Positions 54,631-63,282 of a stretch of 64,000 nucleotides of DNA are shown in pieces. The notes under the pieces were generated by a model. That model saw nothing but the letters and a program-made list of their open reading frames with translations, made no database searches and was not told the DNA's origin. Origin of the DNA: Massilia polaris (GTDB taxonomy: Bacteria; Pseudomonadota; Gammaproteobacteria; Burkholderiales; Burkholderiaceae_D); NCBI RefSeq assembly GCF_012927275.1, contig NZ_JABBGG010000002.1, positions 124,001 to 188,000 on the forward strand. Reading direction: 5' to 3'. A program made the position numbers and the translations under genes. Position 1 is the first letter of the stretch. Every line of letters begins with the position of its first letter.

Positions 54631-55587
54631 TTAGTCGAAGCGGCCCATCCGCTTGAACTGCTCGGTTGCGGCCACCAGCGCCTTCGAAATGCCCGCTTCC
54701 AGCGCGCCGTGGCCGGCGTCCGGAATCATGCGCAGGCGCGATTCGGGCCAGGCCTGGTGCAGGCGGTAAGCCGACAGCGGCGGGCAGATCACGTCGTAGC
54801 GGCCCTGCACGATCACGGCTGGAAGGTGGGCGATGCGGCCGACGTTTTTCACCAGCTGGTCGTCGCTGAAGAAGCCAAGGTTGGCCATGTAGTGCGATTC
54901 GAGCCGGCCGACGCCCAGGTCGAGCGTGTCGGATGCAGGTTCTTCTTCCTGTGGCAGCAGGAATACGCGGCGGCCTTCGTAGCGGCTCCACGCGCGCGCG
55001 GCAGGCCAGTAGACTTCGGGGTCGGTGCCCAGCATGCGCTCGCTGTACGCCTTGAGCAGGTTGCCCCGCTCGGCCTCGGGAATCGGCGCCACGAATTCGT
55101 CGTACAGCTCGGGGTAGAACCAGCGCACGCCGTTCAGGAACCAGTCGACTTCAGAGGCCGTGCACAGGAAGATCCCGCGCAGGATGAAGCCAAGGCAGCG
55201 TTCGGGATGCGCTTCGCCGTAAGCCAGCGCCAGCGTCGATCCCCACGAGCCGCCGAACACCAGCCACTTGTCGATGCCGAACCTGACGCGCAGTTTTTCG
55301 ATGTCTTCGATCAGCAGCTGCGTGGTGTTGTTGCGCCACTCGCCGAGCGGCGTCGACTTGCCGGCGCCGCGCTGGTCGAACAGGATCACGCGGTAGTGCT
55401 GCGGGTCGAAGAAGCGGCGGTGCTGCGGCGACAGGCCGGCGCCCGGACCACCGTGCAGGAACACGACCGGCACGCCTTCCGGATTCCCGACCTCCTCCCA
55501 GTAGATCGTGTGCAGCTCGTCGACTTCGAGCATGCCTTGCCGGGTCGGCAGGATCGGGGGAAACAGGGATGTCGGATTCGCGGGCAT
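54631..55587 (-). CDS. pip: Prolyl aminopeptidase
   Basis: A 318-residue alpha/beta-hydrolase of the S33 family. HGGPGAGLSPQHRRFFDP is the oxyanion-hole region; GGSWGSTLALAYGEAHP holds the nucleophile Ser; VQGRYDVICPP supplies the Asp and PDAGHGA the His. Motifs and length match proline iminopeptidases, which release N-terminal Pro. The ATG at 55587 was chosen because the conserved sequence begins shortly after it. Cytoplasmic. Confidence 0.93.
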   Translation of the reverse strand: MPANPTSLFPPILPTRQGMLEVDELHTIYWEEVGNPEGVPVVFLHGGPGAGLSPQHRRFFDPQHYRVILFDQRGAGKSTPLGEWRNNTTQLLIEDIEKLRVRFGIDKWLVFGGSWGSTLALAYGEAHPERCLGFILRGIFLCTASEVDWFLNGVRWFYPELYDEFVAPIPEAERGNLLKAYSERMLGTDPEVYWPAARAWSRYEGRRVFLLPQEEEPASDTLDLGVGRLESHYMANLGFFSDDQLVKNVGRIAHLPAVIVQGRYDVICPPLSAYRLHQAWPESRLRMIPDAGHGALEAGISKALVAATEQFKRMGRFD

Positions 55588-55625
55588 GGCTGGTCTCGTG
55601 GTGGTCGAGTCCGGATTGTAGCGCA

Positions 55626-56942
55626 CTAGAAAAACGTATTCACCGCATGGTGCACGTTGTATGCGTCGTCCACCGCCAGCAGCAGCGGCCATTTGTCGAA
55701 GGTCGTGCAGGGATGCGAAATGCCGCAGCCGACCAGGTCGCCGACGACCAGCGCGTCGCACACCGGGTCGCCTTCCGGCAGCTGCAGGTACGCGTGCTGG
55801 TCGTTCATCTTGACGATGCTGCAGCCCTCGGGCAGGACAGTCGGCGCGCCGGGGCCGGGCCGGTGCGCATACAGCGGCAGCGGCAGGTCGATGTCGTAAG
55901 AGGCGTCGCGCTTGCCCATCGTGAGGATCGCGAGGCCCGGTTCCGGCCGCGACTGCACCATGCTCCAGACTTCCAGCGCGGGACGCAACCCGGGTCCGCG
56001 CGCTTCGCGTTCGTCGAGCGCGCCGATCAGGCGCTGGTAGGAGCCGTGGTCGCTGGTCAGGTAGCAGCCGCTGCGCAACACCGGCCGGACAGGGCGCGAC
56101 AGGCCGCGCATGCCGTTGAAGCCGCGCGCGACGAGGTCGAAATAGGCCGAACCGCCTGCGGACACGAGGATCTCGGCGCTGCCGAACAAGCCTTCGCCGT
56201 CGGCATCGCGCGCAAGCTGGGCGATGCGCGCGACAAAGGCTGCTACCTCGCGCACGTCGGCTTCGCGGTCGTTCGAGACCAGCAGGCCTTCATAGCCTTC
56301 GATGCCGGCCAGTTGCAGGCCCGGCGTGGCGGCGACTGCGCGCGCGACCGCCATCACTTGCTCCGGACTCCTGCATCCGGCGCGTTTGCCGGGCAGGCCC
56401 AGTTCGACCAGCAATGGCAGCGGGCGCGCAAGCGCCTGCGCGGCTGCGGCTTCACCGAGCCGCGCGACGCCGTCGAGCGAATCGACCAGTGCGGACACCT
56501 CGAAGTCCGGGTCGCCGCGCATCAGGTGCAGCACGCTGTTGATGTCGGCCTTTGCCACCAGCTGGTTGGCCAGCAGCACGCGCCGCAGGCCGAAGCGGTG
56601 CGCTACCTGGACCTGCGCTGCGGTGGCGAGCGTGATGCCCCAGGCGCCGTTGGCCAGCTGGGCGCCGAACAGCTGCGGGCTCATCGTGGTTTTGCCGTGC
56701 GGCGCAAGCGTCGCGCCGTAGCGGTCGCAGAATGCGCGCATCCAGTCCAGGTTATGCTGCAGCGCCGACGTCTTGAGCACTGCAACGGGGAAGCTGGTAT
56801 CCGCGTTCAGCACATTCCAGCCTTGCACGCCGATCGCGCCCTGGCGCAGCGGCTCGGTAATCGGAAGGCCCTTGACGCCGGGATGCAGCACTCGTTCGTC
56901 GAGTGACGACAGTGTCATGCCGCCCCGCTGGAGTGTGAACAT
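55626..56942 (-). CDS. D-threonine aldolase/D-serine dehydratase-like PLP enzyme (amino acid deaminase)
   Basis: A 438-residue fold-type III PLP enzyme. The PLP lysine lies in TLAPHGKTTMSPQLF (about residue 84). The metal-binding His and Cys of the D-threonine aldolase/DSD1 family lie in GCGISHPCTTFDKW near the C-terminus. It resembles proteins annotated as amino acid deaminase. The start at 56942 has an AGAGGT ribosome site 6 bases upstream; an ATG at 56918 is also possible. It overlaps the acetyltransferase gene by 28 bp. Substrate is probably a D-amino acid. Confidence 0.85.
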   Translation of the reverse strand: MFTLQRGGMTLSSLDERVLHPGVKGLPITEPLRQGAIGVQGWNVLNADTSFPVAVLKTSALQHNLDWMRAFCDRYGATLAPHGKTTMSPQLFGAQLANGAWGITLATAAQVQVAHRFGLRRVLLANQLVAKADINSVLHLMRGDPDFEVSALVDSLDGVARLGEAAAAQALARPLPLLVELGLPGKRAGCRSPEQVMAVARAVAATPGLQLAGIEGYEGLLVSNDREADVREVAAFVARIAQLARDADGEGLFGSAEILVSAGGSAYFDLVARGFNGMRGLSRPVRPVLRSGCYLTSDHGSYQRLIGALDEREARGPGLRPALEVWSMVQSRPEPGLAILTMGKRDASYDIDLPLPLYAHRPGPGAPTVLPEGCSIVKMNDQHAYLQLPEGDPVCDALVVGDLVGCGISHPCTTFDKWPLLLAVDDAYNVHHAVNTFF

Positions 56943-57406
56943 GGTGTTACCTCTGCTTTTTGGCTGGCCGCATGGCTGGGCCGGTCCAGTGTAAAAAAGG
57001 CTTCGGCGGCGCCGTCGCCATGACTGCGCCGCCAGCCCTGCGCGGTGTAGAAGCGGTCGGCGCGCGTGCCTGGTCCTGTGCTGAGCACGACCTTCGCATG
57101 CCCCTGTTCGAACAGGTAGCCGGTCGCCAGCGCCAGCAACTGCTTGCCGATGCCAGACCCCTCATGCGCCGGGTCGACAAACAGCGCCCAGATCGAGCCG
57201 TCGTCGCGGCTTGCATAGGCAAAGCCCGCGATGACGCCACTGCGTTCGCACACCCACCCACGGCCCAGCGCCCCGAGATAGTCGGCGTACATCTTCGGCG
57301 TGATGCGCGCAGGATCGCGCAGTTGGTTTTCGACGACGGCAAGGCGGATCGCCGACATTGCCGGGATGTCGCGCGAGCACGCGATGCGGTAGCTGGTTAT
57401 GGTCAT
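56915..57406 (-). CDS. GNAT-family N-acetyltransferase
   Basis: A 163-residue acetyltransferase. The acetyl-CoA motif lies in ALFVDPAHEGSGIGKQLLALATGYL (about residues 72-96), with the typical Q/RxxGxG/A pattern as EGSGIG, and FYTAQGWRRS as the last motif. The ATG at 57406 starts the domain. It lies just upstream of and overlaps the PLP enzyme gene, so they are probably co-transcribed. Substrate unknown. Confidence 0.87.
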   Translation of the reverse strand: MTITSYRIACSRDIPAMSAIRLAVVENQLRDPARITPKMYADYLGALGRGWVCERSGVIAGFAYASRDDGSIWALFVDPAHEGSGIGKQLLALATGYLFEQGHAKVVLSTGPGTRADRFYTAQGWRRSHGDGAAEAFFTLDRPSHAASQKAEVTPCSHSSGAA

Positions 57407-57449
57407 TGACGTTAACGGATGTAACAAGAAAAAGTACGGCACAAAATGC

Positions 57450-57526
57450 GTCATTCCCGCGAAGGCGGGAATCCATAGCACCCCGGTTCATGGGCGGCGT
57501 GGATTCCCGCCTGCGCGGGAATGACG
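57450..57526. repeat. REP-like inverted repeat pair
   Basis: Two 26-bp arms, GTCATTCCCGCGAAGGCGGG onward (57450-57475) and its near-complement (57500-57526), face each other. Each arm is itself palindromic (CCCGCGAAGGCGGG). This is the dispersed ATTCCCGCG type palindrome found in many betaproteobacterial genomes. It lies between phaB and the acetyltransferase gene and may end transcription. Confidence 0.75.
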
Positions 57527-57546
57527 GTGTACGTCTGGCTGAGCGC

Positions 57547-58287
57547 TTACGACATGTGCTGGCCGCCGTTGATCGCGATGTTAGCACCGGTGACGAATGC
57601 CGCTTCGTCCGACGCCAGGTAAGCCACCAGGCCGGCCACTTCTTCCGGCTTGCCAAGGCGCGCCATCGGGATCTGCGGAATGATCTTGGTCTCCAGGACT
57701 TCCTTCGGAATCTCGGTCAGCATCTTGGTGCCGATATAACCCGGCGAGATGGTGTTGACGGTGACGCCTTTGCGCGCCACTTCCAGCGCCAGCGCCTTGG
57801 TGAAGCCGTGCATGCCGGCCTTGGCCGCCGAGTAGTTGGTCTGGCCGAATGCGCCCTTCGATGCGTTGACCGACGAGATGTTGATGATCCGCCCCCAGCC
57901 GCGTTCGACCATGCCGTCGCAGACCGGCTTGGTCATGTTGAACACGGAGTCGAGGTTGGTCGACATCACCGCATCCCAGTTCGGCTTGTCCATCTTCTTG
58001 AAGGTCATGTCGCGCGTGATGCCGGCGTTGTTGACCAGCACGTCGATCGGGCCGACTTCCTTCTCGACCCTGGTCACGCAGGCCTGCGCCGAATCGTAGT
58101 CCGCCACGTCGCACTCGTAGGCCTTGAACCCGTAGCCCATGTCTTTCGTCGAAGCGAGCCACGATTCGACCTTCCTGTTACCAGGCGAATACGTCGTCAC
58201 GACCTTGTATCCCAGCGCGGCAAGTTTGAAACATACTGCCTCGCCCAAGCCGCCCATACCGCCAGTTACCAATGCCACTCTAGCCAT
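57547..58287 (-). CDS. phaB: Acetoacetyl-CoA reductase
   Basis: A 246-residue short-chain dehydrogenase. ALVTGGMGGLGEAV is the NADPH loop, LVNNAGITRD the NNAG motif, and SSVN-x-YSAAKAG gives catalytic Ser, Tyr and Lys. The insert sequence and the ending GANIAINGGQHMS are characteristic of PhaB. It makes (R)-3-hydroxybutyryl-CoA for polyhydroxybutyrate. It lies 46 bp after phaA. No phaC is in the window. Confidence 0.94.
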   Translation of the reverse strand: MARVALVTGGMGGLGEAVCFKLAALGYKVVTTYSPGNRKVESWLASTKDMGYGFKAYECDVADYDSAQACVTRVEKEVGPIDVLVNNAGITRDMTFKKMDKPNWDAVMSTNLDSVFNMTKPVCDGMVERGWGRIINISSVNASKGAFGQTNYSAAKAGMHGFTKALALEVARKGVTVNTISPGYIGTKMLTEIPKEVLETKIIPQIPMARLGKPEEVAGLVAYLASDEAAFVTGANIAINGGQHMS

Positions 58288-58333
58288 GTGTCTTCTCCAG
58301 TTTTTATAGGTGATCCATAACTACTCTCTACGT

Positions 58334-59512
58334 TCAGTCGCGCTCGATTGCCAGTGCCACGCCCATGCCGCCGCCAATGCACAGGCTCGCCAGGCCGCGC
58401 TTGGCGTCGCGCCGCGCCATCTCGTGCAGCAGGGTCACCAGGATGCGCGCGCCGGATGCGCCGATCGGGTGGCCGATGGCGATGGCGCCGCCGTTGACGT
58501 TGATCTTGCTGGTGTCCCAGCCCATCTGGCGGTTGACGGCGATCGCCTGTGCGGCAAACGCTTCGTTAATCTCCATCAGGTCGAGGTCCTGGTGCGTCCA
58601 GCCGGCCTTCTGCAGGCACAGGGTCGATGCCGACACCGGGCCGATGCCCATGATTTCAGGCGCCACGCCGGACGACGCATACGCCTTGATTCGCGCCATC
58701 GGGGTCAGCCCCAGTTCGCGCGCCTTCGAGGCCGTCATCATGATGACCGCGGCCGCACCGTCGTTGAGGCCCGATGCGTTACCCGCGGTGACCGTGCCCG
58801 CCTTGTCGAACGCAGGGCGCAGGCCGGACAGCGATTCAAGCGTCGCGCCATGCTTCGGATACTCGTCGGTGTCGAACATCACCGCGCCTTTTTTCGACGG
58901 GATTTCCAGCGCGATGATCTCGTCCTTGAACTTGCCCGCTTTCTGCGCCGCTTCGGCTTTCAGCTGCGACTGCAGCGCGAACTCGTCCTGCTCGGCGCGC
59001 GAGACTTCGAACTTCTTCGCGACGTTTTCGGCGGTCACGCCCATGTGGTACTGGTTGTAGACGTCCCACAGGCCGTCGACGATCATGGTGTCGACCAGCT
59101 TGGCGTCGCCCATGCGGAAACCGTCACGCGAGTTGTTCAGCACGTGCGGCGACGCGCTCATGTTTTCCTGGCCGCCGGCGATGATGATGCTGGCGTCGCC
59201 GCAGCGGATCGCCTGAGTCGCCAGGTGGGTGGCCTTGAGGCCGCTGCCGCACACCTTGTTGATGGTGTAGGACGGGATCATGTTCGGGATGCCGCCCTTG
59301 ATCGCCGCCTGGCGCGCCGGGTTTTGCCCGACGCCGGCGGTCAGCACCTGGCCAAGGATGACTTCACTGATGGTGGCGGGGTCGATGCCGGTTTTTGCCA
59401 GCAGGCCGCGGATTACGTGGGCGCCCAGCTCCGCAGCGGGGATCTTGGATAGCGTGCCGCCAAACTTGCCGACTGCGGTTCGGCCGGCGGCCACAATTAC
59501 GACGTCTTCCAT
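58334..59512 (-). CDS. phaA: Acetyl-CoA C-acetyltransferase (beta-ketothiolase)
   Basis: A 392-residue thiolase. The acyl-carrying Cys is in NKVCGSGLKATHLA, the His in NVNGGAIAIGHPIGASG, and the second Cys in CIGGGMGVALAIER at the C-terminus. The start at 59512 is chosen because GGAG lies 8 bases upstream; an ATG at 59524 is possible. It precedes phaB and supplies acetoacetyl-CoA. Confidence 0.94.
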   Translation of the reverse strand: MEDVVIVAAGRTAVGKFGGTLSKIPAAELGAHVIRGLLAKTGIDPATISEVILGQVLTAGVGQNPARQAAIKGGIPNMIPSYTINKVCGSGLKATHLATQAIRCGDASIIIAGGQENMSASPHVLNNSRDGFRMGDAKLVDTMIVDGLWDVYNQYHMGVTAENVAKKFEVSRAEQDEFALQSQLKAEAAQKAGKFKDEIIALEIPSKKGAVMFDTDEYPKHGATLESLSGLRPAFDKAGTVTAGNASGLNDGAAAVIMMTASKARELGLTPMARIKAYASSGVAPEIMGIGPVSASTLCLQKAGWTHQDLDLMEINEAFAAQAIAVNRQMGWDTSKINVNGGAIAIGHPIGASGARILVTLLHEMARRDAKRGLASLCIGGGMGVALAIERD

Positions 59513-59829
59513 GTATTTCTCCATGTTCCGGCCACTGGCCGAAGGGTTTCAGGGCACTGCGCCCAGGCGGCAAAGTTATCTATCCTAAATTGCTGATCTG
59601 GCCCGCGTTTGAGCAAAATCAATCTTATCAGCTAATTCACGAAAATCTACTGTCGCGGGCAAGTCAATTTTCCGGAAATTGCCTATACATGCCGGGGCCG
59701 CAGGTCCGCCCGTCTTGTCCCATGCTCCCGTTCAGGCAAATTTCACAGTAGAATGCACGGGCCCTGCATCCGCCGGGCTTAGTTGCCGTCAGGAACGACC
59801 GATGGCGCCGAACCCCCAGCCAGATATTT
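59513..59829. other. Divergent gap between phaA and minC
   Basis: About 317 bp with no gene. It should hold both promoters; a TAGAAT at 59749-59754 could be the -10 for minC, but no convincing -35 is at 17 bp. No terminator or RNA is visible. Confidence 0.5.
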
Positions 59830-60603
59830 ATGCTCAAAAGCCCGTCCCAACTGCCCATCGAAATCAAGATTTCCACCGTCGTTGCGATCTCCACGATCCT
59901 GCATTCGGCCGAGCCGCTGGCCATCGACGCCGCCCTGAAGCAGATGACGGGCGGCGTGTCCGACTTCTTCGAAGATGAATTCGCGGTGATCGACGTCGGC
60001 GCGATCGCCGCCGACGTGAGCCACATCGACTGGGACCAGCTCGTTGATGTCCTGAAGAAATACCGCCTGAACGCGGTCGCGGTACGCGGCGCCACCCCGG
60101 CCATGGCCGAGGCGATCCGCGCGCGCGGCCTGTCGATCGACGACGGCAGCAGCGGCGTCAAGCCGCGCGACGAAGCCGAAGCGGCGCCGGCGGCGCCGGT
60201 CCCGGCGCCCGCATCCGCCCCTGCCGCCCCTGTGGCGCCAGTCGCCGCGGCGCCACTCGGCGCGATGATCGTCGATACCCCGGTGCGCGCCGGCCAGCGC
60301 GTGTATGCGCGCGGCTGCGACCTGATCATTACCGCTGTCGTCAACAATGGCGCTGAAATCATCGCCGACGGCAGCATCCACGTGTACGCCGCCTTGCACG
60401 GGCGTGCCCTGGCCGGCGCCTCCGGCAATGCGGAAGCGCGCATTTTCGCGCTGTCGATGCAGCCGGAGCTGGTTTCCATCGCCGGGGTGTACCGTACCTT
60501 CGACGAAGGTTTCCCGCCTGAACTGGCCTTGCGGCCTGCACAAATCCGTTTGCACGGAGACCGACTCGATATACTATCGCTCAGTTCGGCTACCCGCGCC
60601 TGA
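59830..60603 (+). CDS. minC: Septum site-determining protein MinC
   Basis: A 257-residue cell-division inhibitor. The N-terminal domain begins PIEIKISTVVAISTILHS. An Ala/Pro-rich linker (about residues 120-143) joins it to the C-terminal beta-helix domain starting TPVRAGQRVYARGCDLIITAVVNNGAEIIADGSIHVYAALHGRALAG, which is the canonical MinC_C pattern. It blocks FtsZ polymerisation when recruited by MinD. It is the first of minC-minD-minE. Confidence 0.95.
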   Translation: MLKSPSQLPIEIKISTVVAISTILHSAEPLAIDAALKQMTGGVSDFFEDEFAVIDVGAIAADVSHIDWDQLVDVLKKYRLNAVAVRGATPAMAEAIRARGLSIDDGSSGVKPRDEAEAAPAAPVPAPASAPAAPVAPVAAAPLGAMIVDTPVRAGQRVYARGCDLIITAVVNNGAEIIADGSIHVYAALHGRALAGASGNAEARIFALSMQPELVSIAGVYRTFDEGFPPELALRPAQIRLHGDRLDILSLSSATRA

Positions 60604-60629
60604 AAACCAGATACTGAAAAGGACCTTCT

Positions 60630-61445
60630 GTGGCAAGAATTATTGTTGTGACGTCCGGCAAAGGTGGCGTCGGCAAGACCACCTCCAGCGCCAGCTTCTC
60701 CACCGGGCTGGCCATGCGTGGCCACAAGACCGCGGTGCTCGACTTCGACGTCGGCCTGCGCAACCTCGACCTCATCATGGGCTGCGAGCGGCGCGTGGTG
60801 TACGACCTGATTAATGTGATCAATGGCGAAGCGACCCTGAACCAGGCCATGATCAAGGACAAGCACTGCGACAACCTGTTCATCCTGCCGGCCTCGCAAA
60901 CCCGCGACAAGGATGCCTTGTCGGAAGAAGGCGTCGAGCGCGTGCTGAACCAGCTGATCAACATGGGCTTCGAGTACATCATCTGCGATTCGCCGGCCGG
61001 CATCGAGCACGGCGCCCTGATGGCGCTGACCTTCGCCGACGAAGCGGTCATCGTGACCAACCCGGAAGTATCGTCGGTGCGCGATTCCGACCGCATCCTC
61101 GGCATCATCCAGGCCAAGTCGCGCCGCGCCCAGACCGGCGCCGAGCCGGTCAAGGAGCACCTGTTGATCACGCGCTACTCGCCGAAGCGGGTCGAAGCGG
61201 ACGAAATGCTGTCCTACCAGGACGTGCAGGAAATCCTGCGCATCCCGCTGATCGGCATCATCCCGGAATCCGAATCGGTGCTGCACGCATCGAACCAGGG
61301 CAACCCGGCCATCCATTTCAAAGGTACCGACGTTGCCGAGGCGTACGAAGATGTGATTTCGCGCTTCCTCGGCGAAGACGTGCCGCTGCGCTTCACCAGC
61401 TACGAAAAGCCGGGGCTGCTGCAGCGCATCTTTGGGACGAAGTGA
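60630..61445 (+). CDS. minD: Septum site-determining ATPase MinD
   Basis: A 271-residue ParA/MinD ATPase. The deviant Walker A is SGKGGVGKTTSSAS and the switch regions are VLDFDVGLRNLD and ICDSPAGIEHGAL. The C-terminal amphipathic membrane helix is KPGLLQRIFGTK. The start is GTG at 60630 with AAAAGGA upstream. It binds membrane with ATP and carries MinC; 26 bp after minC. Confidence 0.96.
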   Translation: MARIIVVTSGKGGVGKTTSSASFSTGLAMRGHKTAVLDFDVGLRNLDLIMGCERRVVYDLINVINGEATLNQAMIKDKHCDNLFILPASQTRDKDALSEEGVERVLNQLINMGFEYIICDSPAGIEHGALMALTFADEAVIVTNPEVSSVRDSDRILGIIQAKSRRAQTGAEPVKEHLLITRYSPKRVEADEMLSYQDVQEILRIPLIGIIPESESVLHASNQGNPAIHFKGTDVAEAYEDVISRFLGEDVPLRFTSYEKPGLLQRIFGTK

Positions 61446-61446
61446 C

Positions 61447-61698
61447 ATGGCCCTGCTCTCATTCCTGTTCCCTCCGAAGCCGAAGAGCGCGACCGCCGCC
61501 AAGGAACGCTTGCAGATCATCATCGCGCGTGAACGCACCCACCGCGCCGGCCCCGACTTCCTGCCGGCGCTGCACCGCGAGCTGATCGAAGTGATTTCGA
61601 AATACACCAAGGTCAATGCGGACGACATCAAGATTTCCCTGGACCGCCAGGGCAACCTTGAAGTGCTCGACGTAAACGTGGTGCTGCCGGACAACTAA
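61447..61698 (+). CDS. minE: Cell division topological specificity factor MinE
   Basis: An 83-residue protein. It begins MALLSFLFPPKPKSATAAKERLQIII, with the MinD-binding region, and continues RELIEVISKYTKVNADDIKISLDRQGNLEVLDVNVVLP. One base separates it from the minD stop codon. It stimulates MinD ATPase to make the pole-to-pole oscillation. Confidence 0.96.
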   Translation: MALLSFLFPPKPKSATAAKERLQIIIARERTHRAGPDFLPALHRELIEVISKYTKVNADDIKISLDRQGNLEVLDVNVVLPDN

Positions 61699-61740
61699 CC
61701 GGCCTGGCCGGCCGCGCCTGCGAAAGGGCGGCCGGACTGC

Positions 61741-62244
61741 CTACGCCGGCTGCGCGCCGGACAGTTCGCGCGCCACATTGGCGCACGCCTCGACGTGCTT
61801 GTAGCCGAGGTGGCGGAACACGGCAAATCCAATGCCCGCCGCGACGATCGACCCGGCAATCGGCACGAACTTGGTCGCCGACTTGGCCGCCGACCGCACG
61901 CCCATGCGCTTGAAGACGCCGAGCAGCAGCTCGCGCGACACAATCTTTCCCACTAACATACCCCCGATGCCGACTGCCGCCTTGTAGGCGATCAGCTTGT
62001 GGCTGGGCTGCAGGCGGTCGATCTGCTCCGCCGTCAGGCCGAACGATGTATTGACTTCGTCGACCAGTTTGGCGAACAGCGACAGGTCGGACACCACGTC
62101 GATTCCCGGGATCGGCACGGCCGACACGCCGGCCGCGATGACGGCTTTGCGCCGCACCAGGCGCCGGCAGCGTTCACGTACGTCATTGATTTCCTTGGTA
62201 TTCACGGGGATTGTTCCCCACTGCGCCGCCGCAACGCTTGTCAT
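61741..62244 (-). CDS. DUF697-like membrane protein
   Basis: A 167-residue protein with two or three hydrophobic segments. VRRKAVIAAGVSAVPIPGIDVVSDLSLFAKLV and KSATKFVPIAGSIVAAGIGF match the DUF697 repeat pattern found with YcjF-like proteins. A GGGAGAA ribosome site precedes the ATG at 62244. Role unknown; it is convergent with minE and divergent from the response regulator gene. Confidence 0.75.
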   Translation of the reverse strand: MTSVAAAQWGTIPVNTKEINDVRERCRRLVRRKAVIAAGVSAVPIPGIDVVSDLSLFAKLVDEVNTSFGLTAEQIDRLQPSHKLIAYKAAVGIGGMLVGKIVSRELLLGVFKRMGVRSAAKSATKFVPIAGSIVAAGIGFAVFRHLGYKHVEACANVARELSGAQPA

Positions 62245-62440
62245 GCTCGTTCTCCCTGAATGTTTCTCTGAAGATTTATAATTACTGATATCGCGGTTTT
62301 ATACAGTGTACCTTGTTATAAATTTAGTACGGAGCACGGCTGGCCGCCCGGCTGCTTGCAGGCGTTTGGGTAAAGAAGTGTCTCTTATGTGTCTTATTTG
62401 TAAAAGCCTGTTATATTTCGAGTAACTATTCTTTAAATAT

Positions 62441-62460
62441 TTGTAGGATGTATCCTACAA
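62441..62460. promoter_or_regulatory. 20-bp perfect inverted repeat upstream of the response regulator gene
   Basis: TTGTAGGAT and ATCCTACAA are perfect 9-bp arms around GT, ending 28 bp before the ATG at 62489. A strong candidate operator, perhaps for autoregulation. It lies in the 244-bp AT-rich divergent gap 62245-62488. Confidence 0.6.
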
Positions 62461-62488
62461 TGGCGATTTACGTCAGACCTCTTCCATC

Positions 62489-63178
62489 ATGAGAATCGCA
62501 GTCCTCGACAACGATCGCAGCCAGGCGGACCTGATATGCCAGGTACTGACTGCCGCCGGCCATTCCTGCCAGTCCTGGGACAGCGGGAAGGAGCTGCTTG
62601 CGCACCTGCGCAAGGACAGTACCGACATGCTGATCCTCGACTGGCAGGTCGGCGACATGGACGGCGCCGACGTCGTGCGCAAGGCGCGTGAAAAGATGCC
62701 CGGCAATATGCCGGTCATGTTCCTGACCAGCAGCTCGGGCGAAGACGACATCGTGGCCGGCATCGGCGCGGGCGCCACCGACTACATGATCAAGCCGCTG
62801 CGCCGCGGCGAGCTGGTGGCGCGGGTGCAGGCGATGCTGCGGCGCGCCTACCCGTCCCAGAATGGTGCGGAAATGCTGCAGTTCGGTCCCTACGTGTTCG
62901 AAACGCGCCCGGGCCGCCTGCTGATGGACGGTGCCGTCATCGACGTCACGCACAAGGAGTTTTACCTGGCCTTGCTGTTCTTCCGTAACATCGGCCGCCC
63001 GCTGTCGCGCGCCTACATCCATGAAGCGGTGTGGATCCGCGAAACGCAAGTGCCGTCGCGCACCATGGACACCCACGTTTCGCGCGTCCGCAACAAGCTC
63101 CAGCTCAAGCCAGAAAACGGCTTCCGGCTGGTACCTGTCTACAGCTACGGTTACCGGCTGGAAAAACTCGGCGCGTAA
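62489..63178 (+). CDS. OmpR-type response regulator, orphan
   Basis: A 229-residue regulator. The receiver domain has the acidic pair (DND, residues 7-9), phospho-acceptor Asp51 in MLILDWQV and the conserved Lys in YMIKPL. The C-terminal winged helix ends TMDTHVSRVRNKLQLKPENGFRLVPVYSYGYRLEKL, with the usual recognition helix and YGYRL wing. No histidine kinase is next to it. A perfect inverted repeat lies in its promoter region. Confidence 0.9.
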   Translation: MRIAVLDNDRSQADLICQVLTAAGHSCQSWDSGKELLAHLRKDSTDMLILDWQVGDMDGADVVRKAREKMPGNMPVMFLTSSSGEDDIVAGIGAGATDYMIKPLRRGELVARVQAMLRRAYPSQNGAEMLQFGPYVFETRPGRLLMDGAVIDVTHKEFYLALLFFRNIGRPLSRAYIHEAVWIRETQVPSRTMDTHVSRVRNKLQLKPENGFRLVPVYSYGYRLEKLGA

Positions 63179-63282
63179 GTCACGCCGATCCGGCTTTTCA
63201 TAGTGCCAATACCGGGCTGTTCCGATGTGGGACCTTGTCCGGCACGGTATAATGGCTGCACCGCACCGCATAATGTACATAC

